Below are positions 1 to 10,045 of a stretch of 13,557 nucleotides of DNA, piece by piece; positions within the stretch are counted from its first letter, which is position 1, and each line of letters starts with the position of its first letter. The translations under genes were made by a program, and so were the position numbers. The stretch is from NCBI GenBank assembly GCA_964620125.1, contig CAZUGQ010000039.1, positions 1 to 13,557 of the forward strand, in the 5' to 3' direction. The notes beneath the pieces were generated by a model. It was not told the DNA's origin. It made no database searches and saw nothing but the letters and a program-made list of their open reading frames with translations. Source of the DNA: OLB6 sp964620125 (lineage in GTDB: Bacteria > Bacteroidota > Ignavibacteria > Kapaibacteriales > Kapaibacteriaceae).

Positions 1-14
1 GTAGCAAGAAGTGA
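1..14 (+). other. 5' arm of 23S rRNA processing stem
   Basis: Bases 8-14 pair perfectly with 2809-2815, and bases 1-4 pair with 2819-2822, with a 3x3 internal loop between (5-7 against 2816-2818). Together they bracket the mature 23S rRNA, as expected for the double-stranded precursor stem cut by RNase III. The stem may continue upstream of the window. The pairing is seen directly; the RNase III role is inferred from the general mode of rRNA maturation. Confidence 0.65.
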
Positions 15-15
15 A

Positions 16-2800
<2,785 letters not shown>

Positions 2801-2808
2801 TCACATAC

Positions 2809-2822
2809 TCACTTCGCACTAC
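2809..2822 (+). other. 3' arm of 23S rRNA processing stem
   Basis: This arm is complementary to bases 1-14 at the opposite end of the 23S gene: 7 bp (2809-2815 with 8-14), a 3x3 internal loop, then 4 bp (2819-2822 with 1-4). It lies nine bases beyond the mature 3' end given by helix 1, a typical placement for a precursor cut site. Confidence 0.65.
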
Positions 2823-2876
2823 ATTCCCATGGACGCCAAAAGGCGATCCTACGTTTCTGATTCCACACACCACTCA

Positions 2877-2910
2877 GGCGGCATGCCCCTGCTCAAACTA
2901 GGGCGCCGCT
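2877..2910 (+). other. Bulged hairpin in 23S-5S spacer
   Basis: GCGGC (2878-2882) pairs with GCCGC (2905-2909), with a G-U closing pair at 2877/2910. After a 2-nt bulge (AT, 2883-2884), GCCC (2885-2888) pairs with GGGC (2901-2904), leaving a 12-nt loop. There is no T tract, so it is not a terminator. A role in pre-rRNA folding or processing is the simplest guess. Confidence 0.45.
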
Positions 2911-2956
2911 GCTCGTAACGCCAGAACAAGGCCACGAATAGCCTACGGAAAACATT

Positions 2957-3074
2957 TCCTGGTGATGATTGCGCGGGGGACACACCTCTTCCCATTCCGA
3001 ACAGAGTCGTTAAGCCCCGTTGCGCCAATGGTACTGCATCTGAACTGGTGTGGGAGAGTAGGTAATTGCCAGGG
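2957..3074 (+). rRNA. rrf: 5S ribosomal RNA
   Basis: The terminal helix I is visible: CCTGG at 2958-2962 pairs with CCAGG at 3069-3073, and the helix continues inward through wobbles. The conserved CACACCTCTTCCCATTCCGA segment, the GAACAGAGTCGTTAAGCCCC segment and the TGGGAGAGTAGG segment occur in the expected order. Length is about 118 nt. It follows 23S in the usual 16S-23S-5S order, so the 16S gene should lie upstream of the window. Confidence 0.96.
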
Positions 3075-3081
3075 CCTCTTT

Positions 3082-3116
3082 CAAAGCCCCCTCCGTTCAC
3101 TCGGTAGGGGGCTTTG
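3082..3116 (+). terminator. Intrinsic terminator of the rRNA operon
   Basis: An 11-bp stem (CAAAGCCCCCT at 3082-3092 with AGGGGGCTTTG at 3106-3116) is extended by three more GC pairs (3093-3095 with 3102-3104) after a single bulged T at 3105, closing on a 6-nt loop. It starts 8 nt after the 5S 3' end. The following T-rich stretch (CTGTTCT) is poor, so efficiency is uncertain, but stem stability and position strongly support an rRNA-operon terminator. Confidence 0.8.
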
Positions 3117-3276
3117 CTGTTCTAAAGCACACCTATCCCTTACCGTACGAACCCACCACTGTGCCGGAGCCCCCTGCAACATGATGGGCATGGCAGTATA
3201 AAAGCGAATGATTCGTGAAGTCCATTCTGCCGACACAATAAGAGCAGTGTGATATGTAAAAATCGTTTCGTTGGTA

Positions 3277-3305
3277 CGTAATGATCCCGTTTCAATTTCA
3301 TTACG
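3277..3305 (+). promoter_or_regulatory. Inverted repeat, candidate operator
   Basis: CGTAATGA (3277-3284) and its exact reverse complement TCATTACG (3298-3305) are separated by 13 nt, so the half-site centres are 21 bp apart, two turns of the helix. The second half-site lies where a -35 element for the TACAAT at 3317 would fall. This geometry suits a dimeric regulator controlling the downstream operon. The repeat is certain; the function is inferred. Confidence 0.4.
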
Positions 3306-3316
3306 CATTAACACAG

Positions 3317-3322
3317 TACAAT
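3317..3322 (+). promoter_or_regulatory. Candidate -10 element for the SusC operon
   Basis: TACAAT is a one-mismatch match to the sigma-70 -10 consensus. It would give a leader of roughly 80 nt before the ATG at 3411. No good -35 hexamer sits 16-18 bp upstream (AATTTC/ATTTCA), so either the promoter needs an activator, perhaps at the inverted repeat, or the match is accidental. Confidence 0.3.
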
Positions 3323-3395
3323 AACTCATCGGTAATGGTGGCAAGCCAACTTTTGCGTCTGCTTGAAGGGCCGTTTCGGTATACCAATTCCAATC

Positions 3396-3401
3396 GGGAG
3401 G
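3396..3401 (+). promoter_or_regulatory. Ribosome binding site of the SusC-like gene
   Basis: GGGAGG lies 9 nt before the ATG at 3411 and decides that start over the in-frame TTG at 3363. Confidence 0.7.
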
Positions 3402-3410
3402 GATAGGCGC

Positions 3411-6400
3411 ATGAGAGGTTCATTACCACGTTTGCGCAGTTTGCAACATGCCTTGCAACTGCTGACCATTTTGTTGTTCCTGATTTGCAGTTCAGGGCCG
3501 GCTGCTGCTCAAAACAACGAGGTGTCAGGTACCATTCGAGACAAGGATGGCCTCACACTACGGAGCGTTACGGTAAAGGTAAAAGGCACAAAGTTTGGTA
3601 CGTACACCAATGCCGAAGGTAAATATCGAATTGCGGTAAACGGGTTAGAGGATACACTCGTTGCATCCATCGTGGGCTATGAAAAGAAAGAAGTGCCAAT
3701 TGGTGGGAAGACGGTTGTAGACATAACGCTCAATGAAGAGGCCCGCCAATCAAAAGAGGTGGTAGTAACGGCTCTCGGTATTGAGAAGGAAGCACGCTCG
3801 GTAGGATATGCTACACAGAGTATAGACAATGCACAGATCACAGTAGCTCGGGAAACCAACGTAGTAAATCAACTGGCAGGCAAGGTTGCCGGCGTTACTG
3901 TTGTTAGCTCACCTGCGGGTGTTGGCTCTTCTGCTCGCGTTACCATTCGAGGTGACCGGTCACTCAACATTAATGGTAACCAGCCATTGTATGTGGTTGA
4001 CGGTGTGCCCATCTCTAACCAACTCACTGGTTCGTCAGGTCGCAGTTATCAGGAGGCAGACTACGGCAATGGCGCCGCTTACATCAACCCAGATGACATC
4101 GAATCTATCAACGTACTCAAGGGGCCAAGCGCTACTGCTCTCTATGGGTCTCGAGCAAACAACGGCGTTATTCTCATCACAACAAAGAACGGTCGCGGTA
4201 CTCAAGGCATTGGAGTTACTATTAACTCAAACACCACCTTTGAGTCCGCCCTAGTGATTCCAGAGTACCAGAACCAGTATGGACAGGGACTGAATGGTCA
4301 ATTCGAGTACGTCGATGGAAACGGCGGTGGCTTAAACGACGGCGTTGATGAGAGCTGGGGTCCGTCGTACGATCCAGGTCTTCTCATTGCACAATACGAC
4401 TCACCACGGCAGTTGAACGGACAGACGATCAACTTTCGCGGTGGGGATATGAGTGCTCCTACAGGTTCCACTATCACCCCAACTCCTTGGGTAGCGCAAC
4501 CTGACAATGTTCGGAACTTTTTTGAAACTGGCCGCACGCTAACAAATAGTGTTGCCGTGGCTGGATCGAATCAATACGGCGACTTTCGTCTTTCACTCAC
4601 AAACCTTGATCAAACAGGCATTGTTCCGAATACCGACCTACGGCGGAACACAGTTGCCTTTGCAGGGGGATACAACTTCACTGAAAAATTCAACGCCCGT
4701 GCTGTTGTTAACTATGTGAACTCAAGTAGCAGCAATCGTCCTAATCTTAGCTACGGTACGGAAAGTATCATGTACCTGTTTAACTGCTGGTTGGGTCGTC
4801 AGGTGAATCTTGAAAGTAGTCGCGACTACTGGCAGCGAAATAGAGAGAATCTGGAGCAATTCGGATTTAACTACAATTACCATGATAACCCTTACTTCAA
4901 CCTCTATGAAAACACTAACGGGATGAAGCAGGATAGGGTGTATGGGAACCTCATTTTCAAGTATCAACTTACGGATTGGCTGAACGTTCACGCGCGAACA
5001 GGGATCGACGTGAGCGGTGAAGATCGCGACCGCGTTCGTGCATTCAGTACACAAAGATTTCCATACGGTTCGTACCGGAACGAGAACATTCAGTTTACTG
5101 AGTGGAATACAGACTTTCTGTTCACGGCAAACAAAAACATTGGTGATGACTTTGCTCTCACTGTTGGATTCGGTGGAAACCACTTGGATCAACAGAACAA
5201 CATCTTGGAAGTAACGGCTCCACAGTTGCTAATCCCCGACGTTTACAATCTTTCGAATACGCGCGTTGAATTACAACAGTATCAGTTCAACAGCCGGAAA
5301 GTGATTAACTCACTCTATGGAAATGCATCAATTGCATATCGCAACATGCTTTTCCTCGAGTTGACAGCCAGAAATGACTGGTCATCGACTCTTCCAACAA
5401 GCGAGAACTCATACTTCTACCCTTCAGCCAACCTGAGTGCCGTGATTTCAGACATGATCGCACTTCCTGGCGTAATCAACTTCATGAAAGCGCGTGTAGG
5501 TTTGGCACAAGTTGGTAATGACACTGATCCCTATCAGCTTGAAAGTGCTTTCAACGCACAGAATCCATTCGGCGATGATCGCACATTCGCTCAGAGTGGA
5601 ACACTAGCCAACGCAGAGCTCAAACCCGAAATCTCTACCTCGTTGGAATTAGGTCTTAACATACAGTTCTTTGATAGCCGACTCGGCTTGGATCTGACCT
5701 ATTACAATTCCACGTCTAGAAACCAAATCATTCCAATACCCCTGACTTCTGCATCGGGATACACGGCAAAGGTGATTAACGCTGGAGAAATTCTCAATTA
5801 CGGATTTGAAGCGATCCTTAACACCGTGCCTCTCCAGTACGAGGACTTTCGCTGGAATCTGGACATCAACTGGTCCACGAACATGAGTGAGGTGATTGAA
5901 CTTGCTGACGGTATCAATAGCTACGTTATCGCGGCAAAGAACAACCTCTTCATCGAGGCGCGCGTAGGCGAAAGGATGGGTGCGATGTATGCAATCGGAT
6001 ATGCCCGGGTTAATGATCCGAGCAGTCCGTTTCATGGGCAGGTCATCAACAATGTTCGTTCAGAAACCAGGAACGGTGAAACCGTCTATTTGGCTCGTCC
6101 GCGAGAAACGAGCAGTCGAATTGAGCTGGGCAACTACAATCCAGATTGGTTGATGGGAATCAACAACAACTTCAGCATCGGGAACTTTGTTGTTGGATTC
6201 CTCTTCGACTTCCGCGTAGGGGGCGAGGTATACTCACACACGCAAACCGTTGGTCGGGAAGGCGGACAGCTCATTGAAACGCTCGAAGGACGCGCCAATG
6301 GATACGACCTGAGCTTGGAAGGTAACGGTGTATATGCCCCTGGCGTGGTTGAAGTGTACCGTGATAAAACCACGGGTGAAGAAACCTTTATCAAGTCAAG

Positions 6401-6776
6401 TAATACCGAGTTCATTGGGTACCGCGAGAATAATAGTGCCAACGGCCTTGATAAAATCACTGCCAGAGAATGGCACACAGCCTTTACCAATGGTCGGCGC
6501 ATCCTCGAAGGTTCAATCTTTGACGCTTCTTTTGTGAAGCTCCGTGAGCTGCGAGTTGGCTACAATTTCCCTAACTCATGGTTTGTGAATGCAGGTCTTC
6601 CATTCCGTAATGTGAACTTCACCGTGGTTGGACGCAACCTTCTGCTATTCACCGAGGTGCCACATATAGACCCTGAGACGTCGGCCTTCAATGGGGGCAC
6701 TGCTATTCCAGGAATGGAAGTAATGCAGATTCCAACAGCTCGCAGTTTTGGTTTCAACATCGGACTCTCTCTCTAA
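3411..6776 (+). CDS. SusC/RagA-family TonB-dependent outer-membrane transporter
   Basis: This 1,121-residue protein should be the TonB-driven outer-membrane importer that pairs with the SusD-like lipoprotein next to it. The start at 3411 follows a good ribosome binding site and begins directly with a signal peptide (residues 1-33, ending AAA before Gln34). Residues 38-108 form the carboxypeptidase-regulatory-like beta-sandwich usual in SusC proteins. KEVVVTALG (115-123) is the TonB-box/plug entry. The plug carries the hallmark motifs LAGKVAGV (155-162), RVTIRG (176-181), YVVDGVP (194-200) and the INVLKGPSATALYGSRANNG segment (233-252). The rest, to residue 1121, is a barrel with the closing GRNLLLFTEVPHIDPET-type strand. 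Length is normal and nothing is broken. The final residue is Leu rather than the commoner aromatic. The family is sure. The substrate is not readable from sequence, but the downstream genes suggest a phosphonate-containing molecule. Confidence 0.96.
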   Translation: MRGSLPRLRSLQHALQLLTILLFLICSSGPAAAQNNEVSGTIRDKDGLTLRSVTVKVKGTKFGTYTNAEGKYRIAVNGLEDTLVASIVGYEKKEVPIGGKTVVDITLNEEARQSKEVVVTALGIEKEARSVGYATQSIDNAQITVARETNVVNQLAGKVAGVTVVSSPAGVGSSARVTIRGDRSLNINGNQPLYVVDGVPISNQLTGSSGRSYQEADYGNGAAYINPDDIESINVLKGPSATALYGSRANNGVILITTKNGRGTQGIGVTINSNTTFESALVIPEYQNQYGQGLNGQFEYVDGNGGGLNDGVDESWGPSYDPGLLIAQYDSPRQLNGQTINFRGGDMSAPTGSTITPTPWVAQPDNVRNFFETGRTLTNSVAVAGSNQYGDFRLSLTNLDQTGIVPNTDLRRNTVAFAGGYNFTEKFNARAVVNYVNSSSSNRPNLSYGTESIMYLFNCWLGRQVNLESSRDYWQRNRENLEQFGFNYNYHDNPYFNLYENTNGMKQDRVYGNLIFKYQLTDWLNVHARTGIDVSGEDRDRVRAFSTQRFPYGSYRNENIQFTEWNTDFLFTANKNIGDDFALTVGFGGNHLDQQNNILEVTAPQLLIPDVYNLSNTRVELQQYQFNSRKVINSLYGNASIAYRNMLFLELTARNDWSSTLPTSENSYFYPSANLSAVISDMIALPGVINFMKARVGLAQVGNDTDPYQLESAFNAQNPFGDDRTFAQSGTLANAELKPEISTSLELGLNIQFFDSRLGLDLTYYNSTSRNQIIPIPLTSASGYTAKVINAGEILNYGFEAILNTVPLQYEDFRWNLDINWSTNMSEVIELADGINSYVIAAKNNLFIEARVGERMGAMYAIGYARVNDPSSPFHGQVINNVRSETRNGETVYLARPRETSSRIELGNYNPDWLMGINNNFSIGNFVVGFLFDFRVGGEVYSHTQTVGREGGQLIETLEGRANGYDLSLEGNGVYAPGVVEVYRDKTTGEETFIKSSNTEFIGYRENNSANGLDKITAREWHTAFTNGRRILEGSIFDASFVKLRELRVGYNFPNSWFVNAGLPFRNVNFTVVGRNLLLFTEVPHIDPETSAFNGGTAIPGMEVMQIPTARSFGFNIGLSL

Positions 6777-6803
6777 CCACCACAAGAATCAACGGAAAGA
6801 ACC

Positions 6804-8246
6804 ATGCGTCAACTATCCTTTGTCCTGCTACTTGCGGTTGTTGTGGTTAGCTGCACAACCGATTTTGAGGAAATCAACACCAACCCCAATGCACCAACCG
6901 TTGTAACACCGAACCTGCTGTTGCCTAACCTTATTCGCGCACAGTCGAATATGTACTTGGACTATGGTTGGTCTTACGGAAACATCGTGATTCAGCATAC
7001 CGCGAAGCGCCAATTTGTTAACGAAGACCGTTACCTCTGGGGCGACGTCAGCGCACCCTGGGATGTGAGCTACAGCACCTTGCGCGACGTACGGAACATG
7101 ATCAATTCAAGTCAGTCGCTTGGCTTGAAGAACTATGAGGGTATTGCGCTAGTGATGAAGTGTCTCATTGTTCAGGGGATCACGGACTTGTACGGAGAAT
7201 GTCCATATACCGAGGCAACAGGCGCAACGAATGGAATTCTTCAGCCGAAGTACGATGTGCAGGAACAAATCTACAGTGGTGTGCTCGCGGAACTTGAAAC
7301 TGCCAATGCAATGATCGGCAGCGGTACAGAAGCAGTTGACGGAGACATTTTGTACAACGGCGATCTAACCAAGTGGAAGAAGCTCGCAAATTCCCTGCGG
7401 ATCCGTATGCTCATGCGGATTTCGAATAGGCGATCTGTTAATGCAGACCTGGCAAAAATCGTTAATGACCCAGGTACCTATCCGATTTTCACGAGCAACG
7501 ATGATGAGGCCGCACTCACTTATCTGAATGCTTTTCCAAATCAGTTCCCCTTGCACACTACACGAGTTGGATCGTTCCGAGAGTATTGCCTTTCTAAAAC
7601 CCTAGCCGATACGCTTCTGCATCTGGCAGATCCTCGGATTGAGGTGTTTGCACGTCCAACGGAAGACGACCCATCAAAATATGCTGGCCTGCCGAATGGT
7701 TTGAGTGATGTGGATGCACTGAACTACGGAAACAATGGCAGAGCGATATCCTATGTGGGTACTTTGTGGTACGAAGACGCAATCACTGCCCGCGGCATCA
7801 AGGTAGCAAAAGGCGTTTTCATGTCGTACGCCGAACTGCAGTTTCTGCTTGCGGAAGCAGCGCAGCGCGGCTTGATATCGGGATCGGCAAACACATTCTA
7901 TGAAGAAGGTATCAAGGCCTCTTTTGCTCACTTTGATACTGAGATGCCCGCAGATTATCTCACAAAACCGGAAGTTGCACTCTCGGGAGGTGACCCTCTC
8001 ACCCGCATTGGAACGCAGAAGTGGATATCACTCTTCTTTCACGGCATGGAAGCGTGGTCAGACTGGCGGCGGACGGGGATTCCAGAGCTGCTTCCTGGTG
8101 AGTCCAATCTGAATGGTGATCGCATTCCCTCCAGATTTGCCTATCCGCTCAGCGAACAGGCACTGAATGGAGATAAGCGTGCCGAGGCCGTATCCAGACA
8201 AGGCACGGATGATATCAACACGAAGCTTTGGTGGGATGTGCAATGA
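6804..8246 (+). CDS. SusD/RagB-like outer-membrane substrate-binding lipoprotein
   Basis: This 480-residue lipoprotein forms the lid on the SusC-like transporter at the cell surface and captures the ligand. A short hydrophobic signal ends in the lipobox VVSC with acylated Cys17. The NTNPNAPT segment (about 26-33) is typical of mature SusD N termini. KWKKLANSLRIRMLMRIS and the C-terminal TQKWISLFFHGMEAWSDWRR segment with its IPSRFAYP follow-up are characteristic of the SusD-like_2 type (the PF12771 group, by my recognition). It begins 27 nt after the SusC stop with only a weak GGAAAG ribosome site, as expected in a co-transcribed pair. No CAZyme or peptidase follows, unlike ordinary polysaccharide loci. 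The family call is firm; the ligand is unknown. Confidence 0.95.
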   Translation: MRQLSFVLLLAVVVVSCTTDFEEINTNPNAPTVVTPNLLLPNLIRAQSNMYLDYGWSYGNIVIQHTAKRQFVNEDRYLWGDVSAPWDVSYSTLRDVRNMINSSQSLGLKNYEGIALVMKCLIVQGITDLYGECPYTEATGATNGILQPKYDVQEQIYSGVLAELETANAMIGSGTEAVDGDILYNGDLTKWKKLANSLRIRMLMRISNRRSVNADLAKIVNDPGTYPIFTSNDDEAALTYLNAFPNQFPLHTTRVGSFREYCLSKTLADTLLHLADPRIEVFARPTEDDPSKYAGLPNGLSDVDALNYGNNGRAISYVGTLWYEDAITARGIKVAKGVFMSYAELQFLLAEAAQRGLISGSANTFYEEGIKASFAHFDTEMPADYLTKPEVALSGGDPLTRIGTQKWISLFFHGMEAWSDWRRTGIPELLPGESNLNGDRIPSRFAYPLSEQALNGDKRAEAVSRQGTDDINTKLWWDVQ

Positions 8247-9325
8247 AACATCACATTCTAGCAATCCTGTTGGTTGTGGTAGTTAGTGCCCAGGCGCAGA
8301 TACCCGAAGATCTGCGCTTGGGCAAGAAGCTGGTTGCAACGGCTATCAAGCAACCGGTTGACACTACAGTTATCCGCCGTATAGCCATGGGTTCATGCGG
8401 CTACCAGGACCTACCTCAGCCAATTCTTCACATTGCTGGTGACTGGCAGCCGGATGTTTTCTTGTTCTTGGGTGATAACATCTACGGTGACACGGAGAAT
8501 ATGGACACCCTGCGTGCCAAGTATAATCGGCTGGGATGGAAAGAAGAGTTCAAAAGACTAGCCAAGCGAACTACGATCCTTGCCGTTTGGGATGATCACG
8601 ACTATGGGGTGAATGATGGCGGTCTGGAGTACCCGAAAAAGGAAGAGTCAAAGGAAATCTTTCTTGAATTTTGGAATGAACCTGCAGGTTCCACGAGACG
8701 CAAGCACAAAGGCATCTACCACAGCATAACCTGTGGCCCAAAGGGCAAACAAGTGCAGTTTATCATGCTTGATACACGTACGTTCAGAACTCCACTTCTG
8801 CCAGCAAGGCCTGGTATAGATCTCAATGACTACATCGTTGATAGATCGGGCAGCGGCACCATGCTTGGCGATGAACAATGGAAGTGGCTTGAAGAACGAT
8901 TACGAGAACCTGCAGACATTCGAATTGTTATGACGAGCACTCAGTTCGTGTCTGAATTCAACGGCTACGAACTATGGGCCTTGAAAGCGTATGAAAAGCA
9001 GCGTTTCATTGATCTTATCACAAAAACAAAGGCAGAAGGTGTCATCTTCGTTAGTGGAGATGTCCACTTTGGCGAGCTCTCAATGCAGCAACCGGACGAG
9101 TGTTATCCTCTCTATGATCTCACTGCAAGCGGAATAACCTCGACTGACTTTCCACAACCCAATAAGTACAGACTAGCCAAAGAGATTCATGAGAATCACT
9201 TTGGAGGAATTACGATTGACTGGAACAAACCAGATCCGCAGATCACATTTACGATTACGAATGTGGTCAAGGATCATGTGTTTGAGCATACGATCCGTCT
9301 TTCTGATCTCAAGTTTCCCGATTGA
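8243..9325 (+). CDS. Secreted PhoD-like metallophosphatase / phosphodiesterase
   Basis: This 360-residue protein belongs to the alkaline phosphatase D-like branch of the metallophosphoesterases, which use Fe/Ca or similar metals to hydrolyse phosphomono- and diesters. It has a Sec signal peptide with AQA before Gln19 and no lipobox Cys, so it should be periplasmic or exported. Metal-site motifs are present in order: GSC (50-52), LGDNIYGD (76-83), WDDHDYG (116-122) and SGDVHFGE (271-278). LDTR (176-179) is also typical. The ATG at 8243 overlaps the SusD stop (ATGA), which favours this start over the in-frame TTG at 8228. It is shorter than classical Bacillus PhoD because it lacks the N-terminal Ig-like domain. 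In this context it may release an aminophosphonate or phosphate from an imported ester. The family is sure, the substrate inferred. Confidence 0.9.
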   Translation: MKHHILAILLVVVVSAQAQIPEDLRLGKKLVATAIKQPVDTTVIRRIAMGSCGYQDLPQPILHIAGDWQPDVFLFLGDNIYGDTENMDTLRAKYNRLGWKEEFKRLAKRTTILAVWDDHDYGVNDGGLEYPKKEESKEIFLEFWNEPAGSTRRKHKGIYHSITCGPKGKQVQFIMLDTRTFRTPLLPARPGIDLNDYIVDRSGSGTMLGDEQWKWLEERLREPADIRIVMTSTQFVSEFNGYELWALKAYEKQRFIDLITKTKAEGVIFVSGDVHFGELSMQQPDECYPLYDLTASGITSTDFPQPNKYRLAKEIHENHFGGITIDWNKPDPQITFTITNVVKDHVFEHTIRLSDLKFPD

Positions 9326-9349
9326 CCACTCTGGCAGTACGCACAATAC

Positions 9350-10045
9350 ATGAGTACCTTGCGGCGGTATGAACTGGTAGTACTAGACATGGCCGGCACT
9401 ACCGTTTTCGATAATGACAACGTTGCAGCTGCGGTGATTCAATCTGGGGCTGATTATGGATACATTTTTGAGCGCGACTCTGTGAATGCTGTAATGGGCA
9501 TACCAAAGCCGCTTGCAATCACTCGGCTCCTTCAGAACACGGGCGCACCAGAGGCAACTATTTCTGAGATGGTTCCAGTGCTGTTTACATCATTCCAACA
9601 GCACATGAAGGATCATTATCGCCATTCGCAATTCGTTCGACCAATTGAGGGTGTGGAAGAAACCTTAGCCTACTTGAGTGATAGGGGACTGAGTATTGCA
9701 CTGGATACAGGCTTCGACAGAGAAATTGTTGATGTGATTCTAGAGAGATTGGCTTGGAGCCGAGCAACGTGGCTCAAGGCAACAGTCGCATCAGATGAAG
9801 TAGCCAATGGTAGGCCTGCACCTGATCTGATCATAGCAGCAATGGAAAAAGTTGGGGTGCAATCTTCTTCTTCTGTTGTGAAGGTTGGTGATACTCCAGC
9901 CGACATGCAGGAAGGGAATGCTGCCGGTTGTGGGATTGTAGTTGGCGTGTCCTTTGGCACACACTCGGCTGAATCACTGAAAGCAGCTGGAGCTCACGTA
10001 GTTATCGATCACATCTCAGAGCTCATTCAACTGCTTGCCGCATGA
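9350..10045 (+). CDS. Phosphonatase-like HAD hydrolase (PhnX-like, TIGR03351 type)
   Basis: This 231-residue cytoplasmic HAD-superfamily enzyme probably hydrolyses the C-P bond of phosphonoacetaldehyde or a close analogue. Motif I is DMAGTTV with nucleophile Asp13, the DxAGT form peculiar to phosphonatases. The cap carries MGIPK (49-53), in register with the MGxxK motif of PhnX whose Lys53 (B. cereus) forms a Schiff base with the aldehyde. Motif II is DTGFDR (Thr120). Motif III uses Arg155 (NGRPAPD) instead of the usual HAD lysine. Motif IV is GDTPAD (Asp181, Asp185). It starts 24 nt after the PhoD-like gene without a clear ribosome site and overlaps the next gene by ATGA. At about 230 residues it is shorter than PhnX (about 265), which fits the phosphonatase-like sister family. 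Exact substrate (plain or hydroxylated phosphono-aldehyde) is open. Confidence 0.88.
   Translation: MSTLRRYELVVLDMAGTTVFDNDNVAAAVIQSGADYGYIFERDSVNAVMGIPKPLAITRLLQNTGAPEATISEMVPVLFTSFQQHMKDHYRHSQFVRPIEGVEETLAYLSDRGLSIALDTGFDREIVDVILERLAWSRATWLKATVASDEVANGRPAPDLIIAAMEKVGVQSSSSVVKVGDTPADMQEGNAAGCGIVVGVSFGTHSAESLKAAGAHVVIDHISELIQLLAA

Larger units (their letters stand above)
2801..2956 (+). other. 23S-5S internal transcribed spacer
   Basis: This is a 156-nt transcribed spacer. It contains the 3' arm of the 23S processing stem and a bulged hairpin at 2877-2910, but no tRNA gene: no cloverleaf and no TTCGA-type T arm. No coding sequence is evident. Confidence 0.8.
3117..3410 (+). other. Gene-free interval between rRNA operon and susC-type operon
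   Basis: About 290 nt lie between the 5S terminator and the SusC start. I find no tRNA and no credible ORF in it. The reading frame of SusC is open back to a TTG at 3363, but that start has no ribosome binding site and would add 16 residues before the signal peptide. The interval should hold the operon promoter. The best candidate elements are an inverted repeat at 3277-3305 and a TACAAT at 3317-3322. No Bacteroidia-type -7 box (TAnnTTTG) is convincing here. Confidence 0.6.

Noticed and set aside
2801..2956. tRNA gene in the 23S-5S spacer
   Set aside because: No cloverleaf, no T-arm consensus and no CCA-adjacent acceptor pairing; only a bulged hairpin is present.
3363..3410. TTG start for the SusC-like protein, adding 16 residues
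   Set aside because: No ribosome binding site before it, and the charged extension would precede the signal peptide; ATG 3411 follows GGGAGG.
8228..8242. TTG start for the PhoD-like protein, adding five residues
   Set aside because: ATG 8243 gives a clean signal peptide and the ATGA overlap seen at other junctions of this operon.
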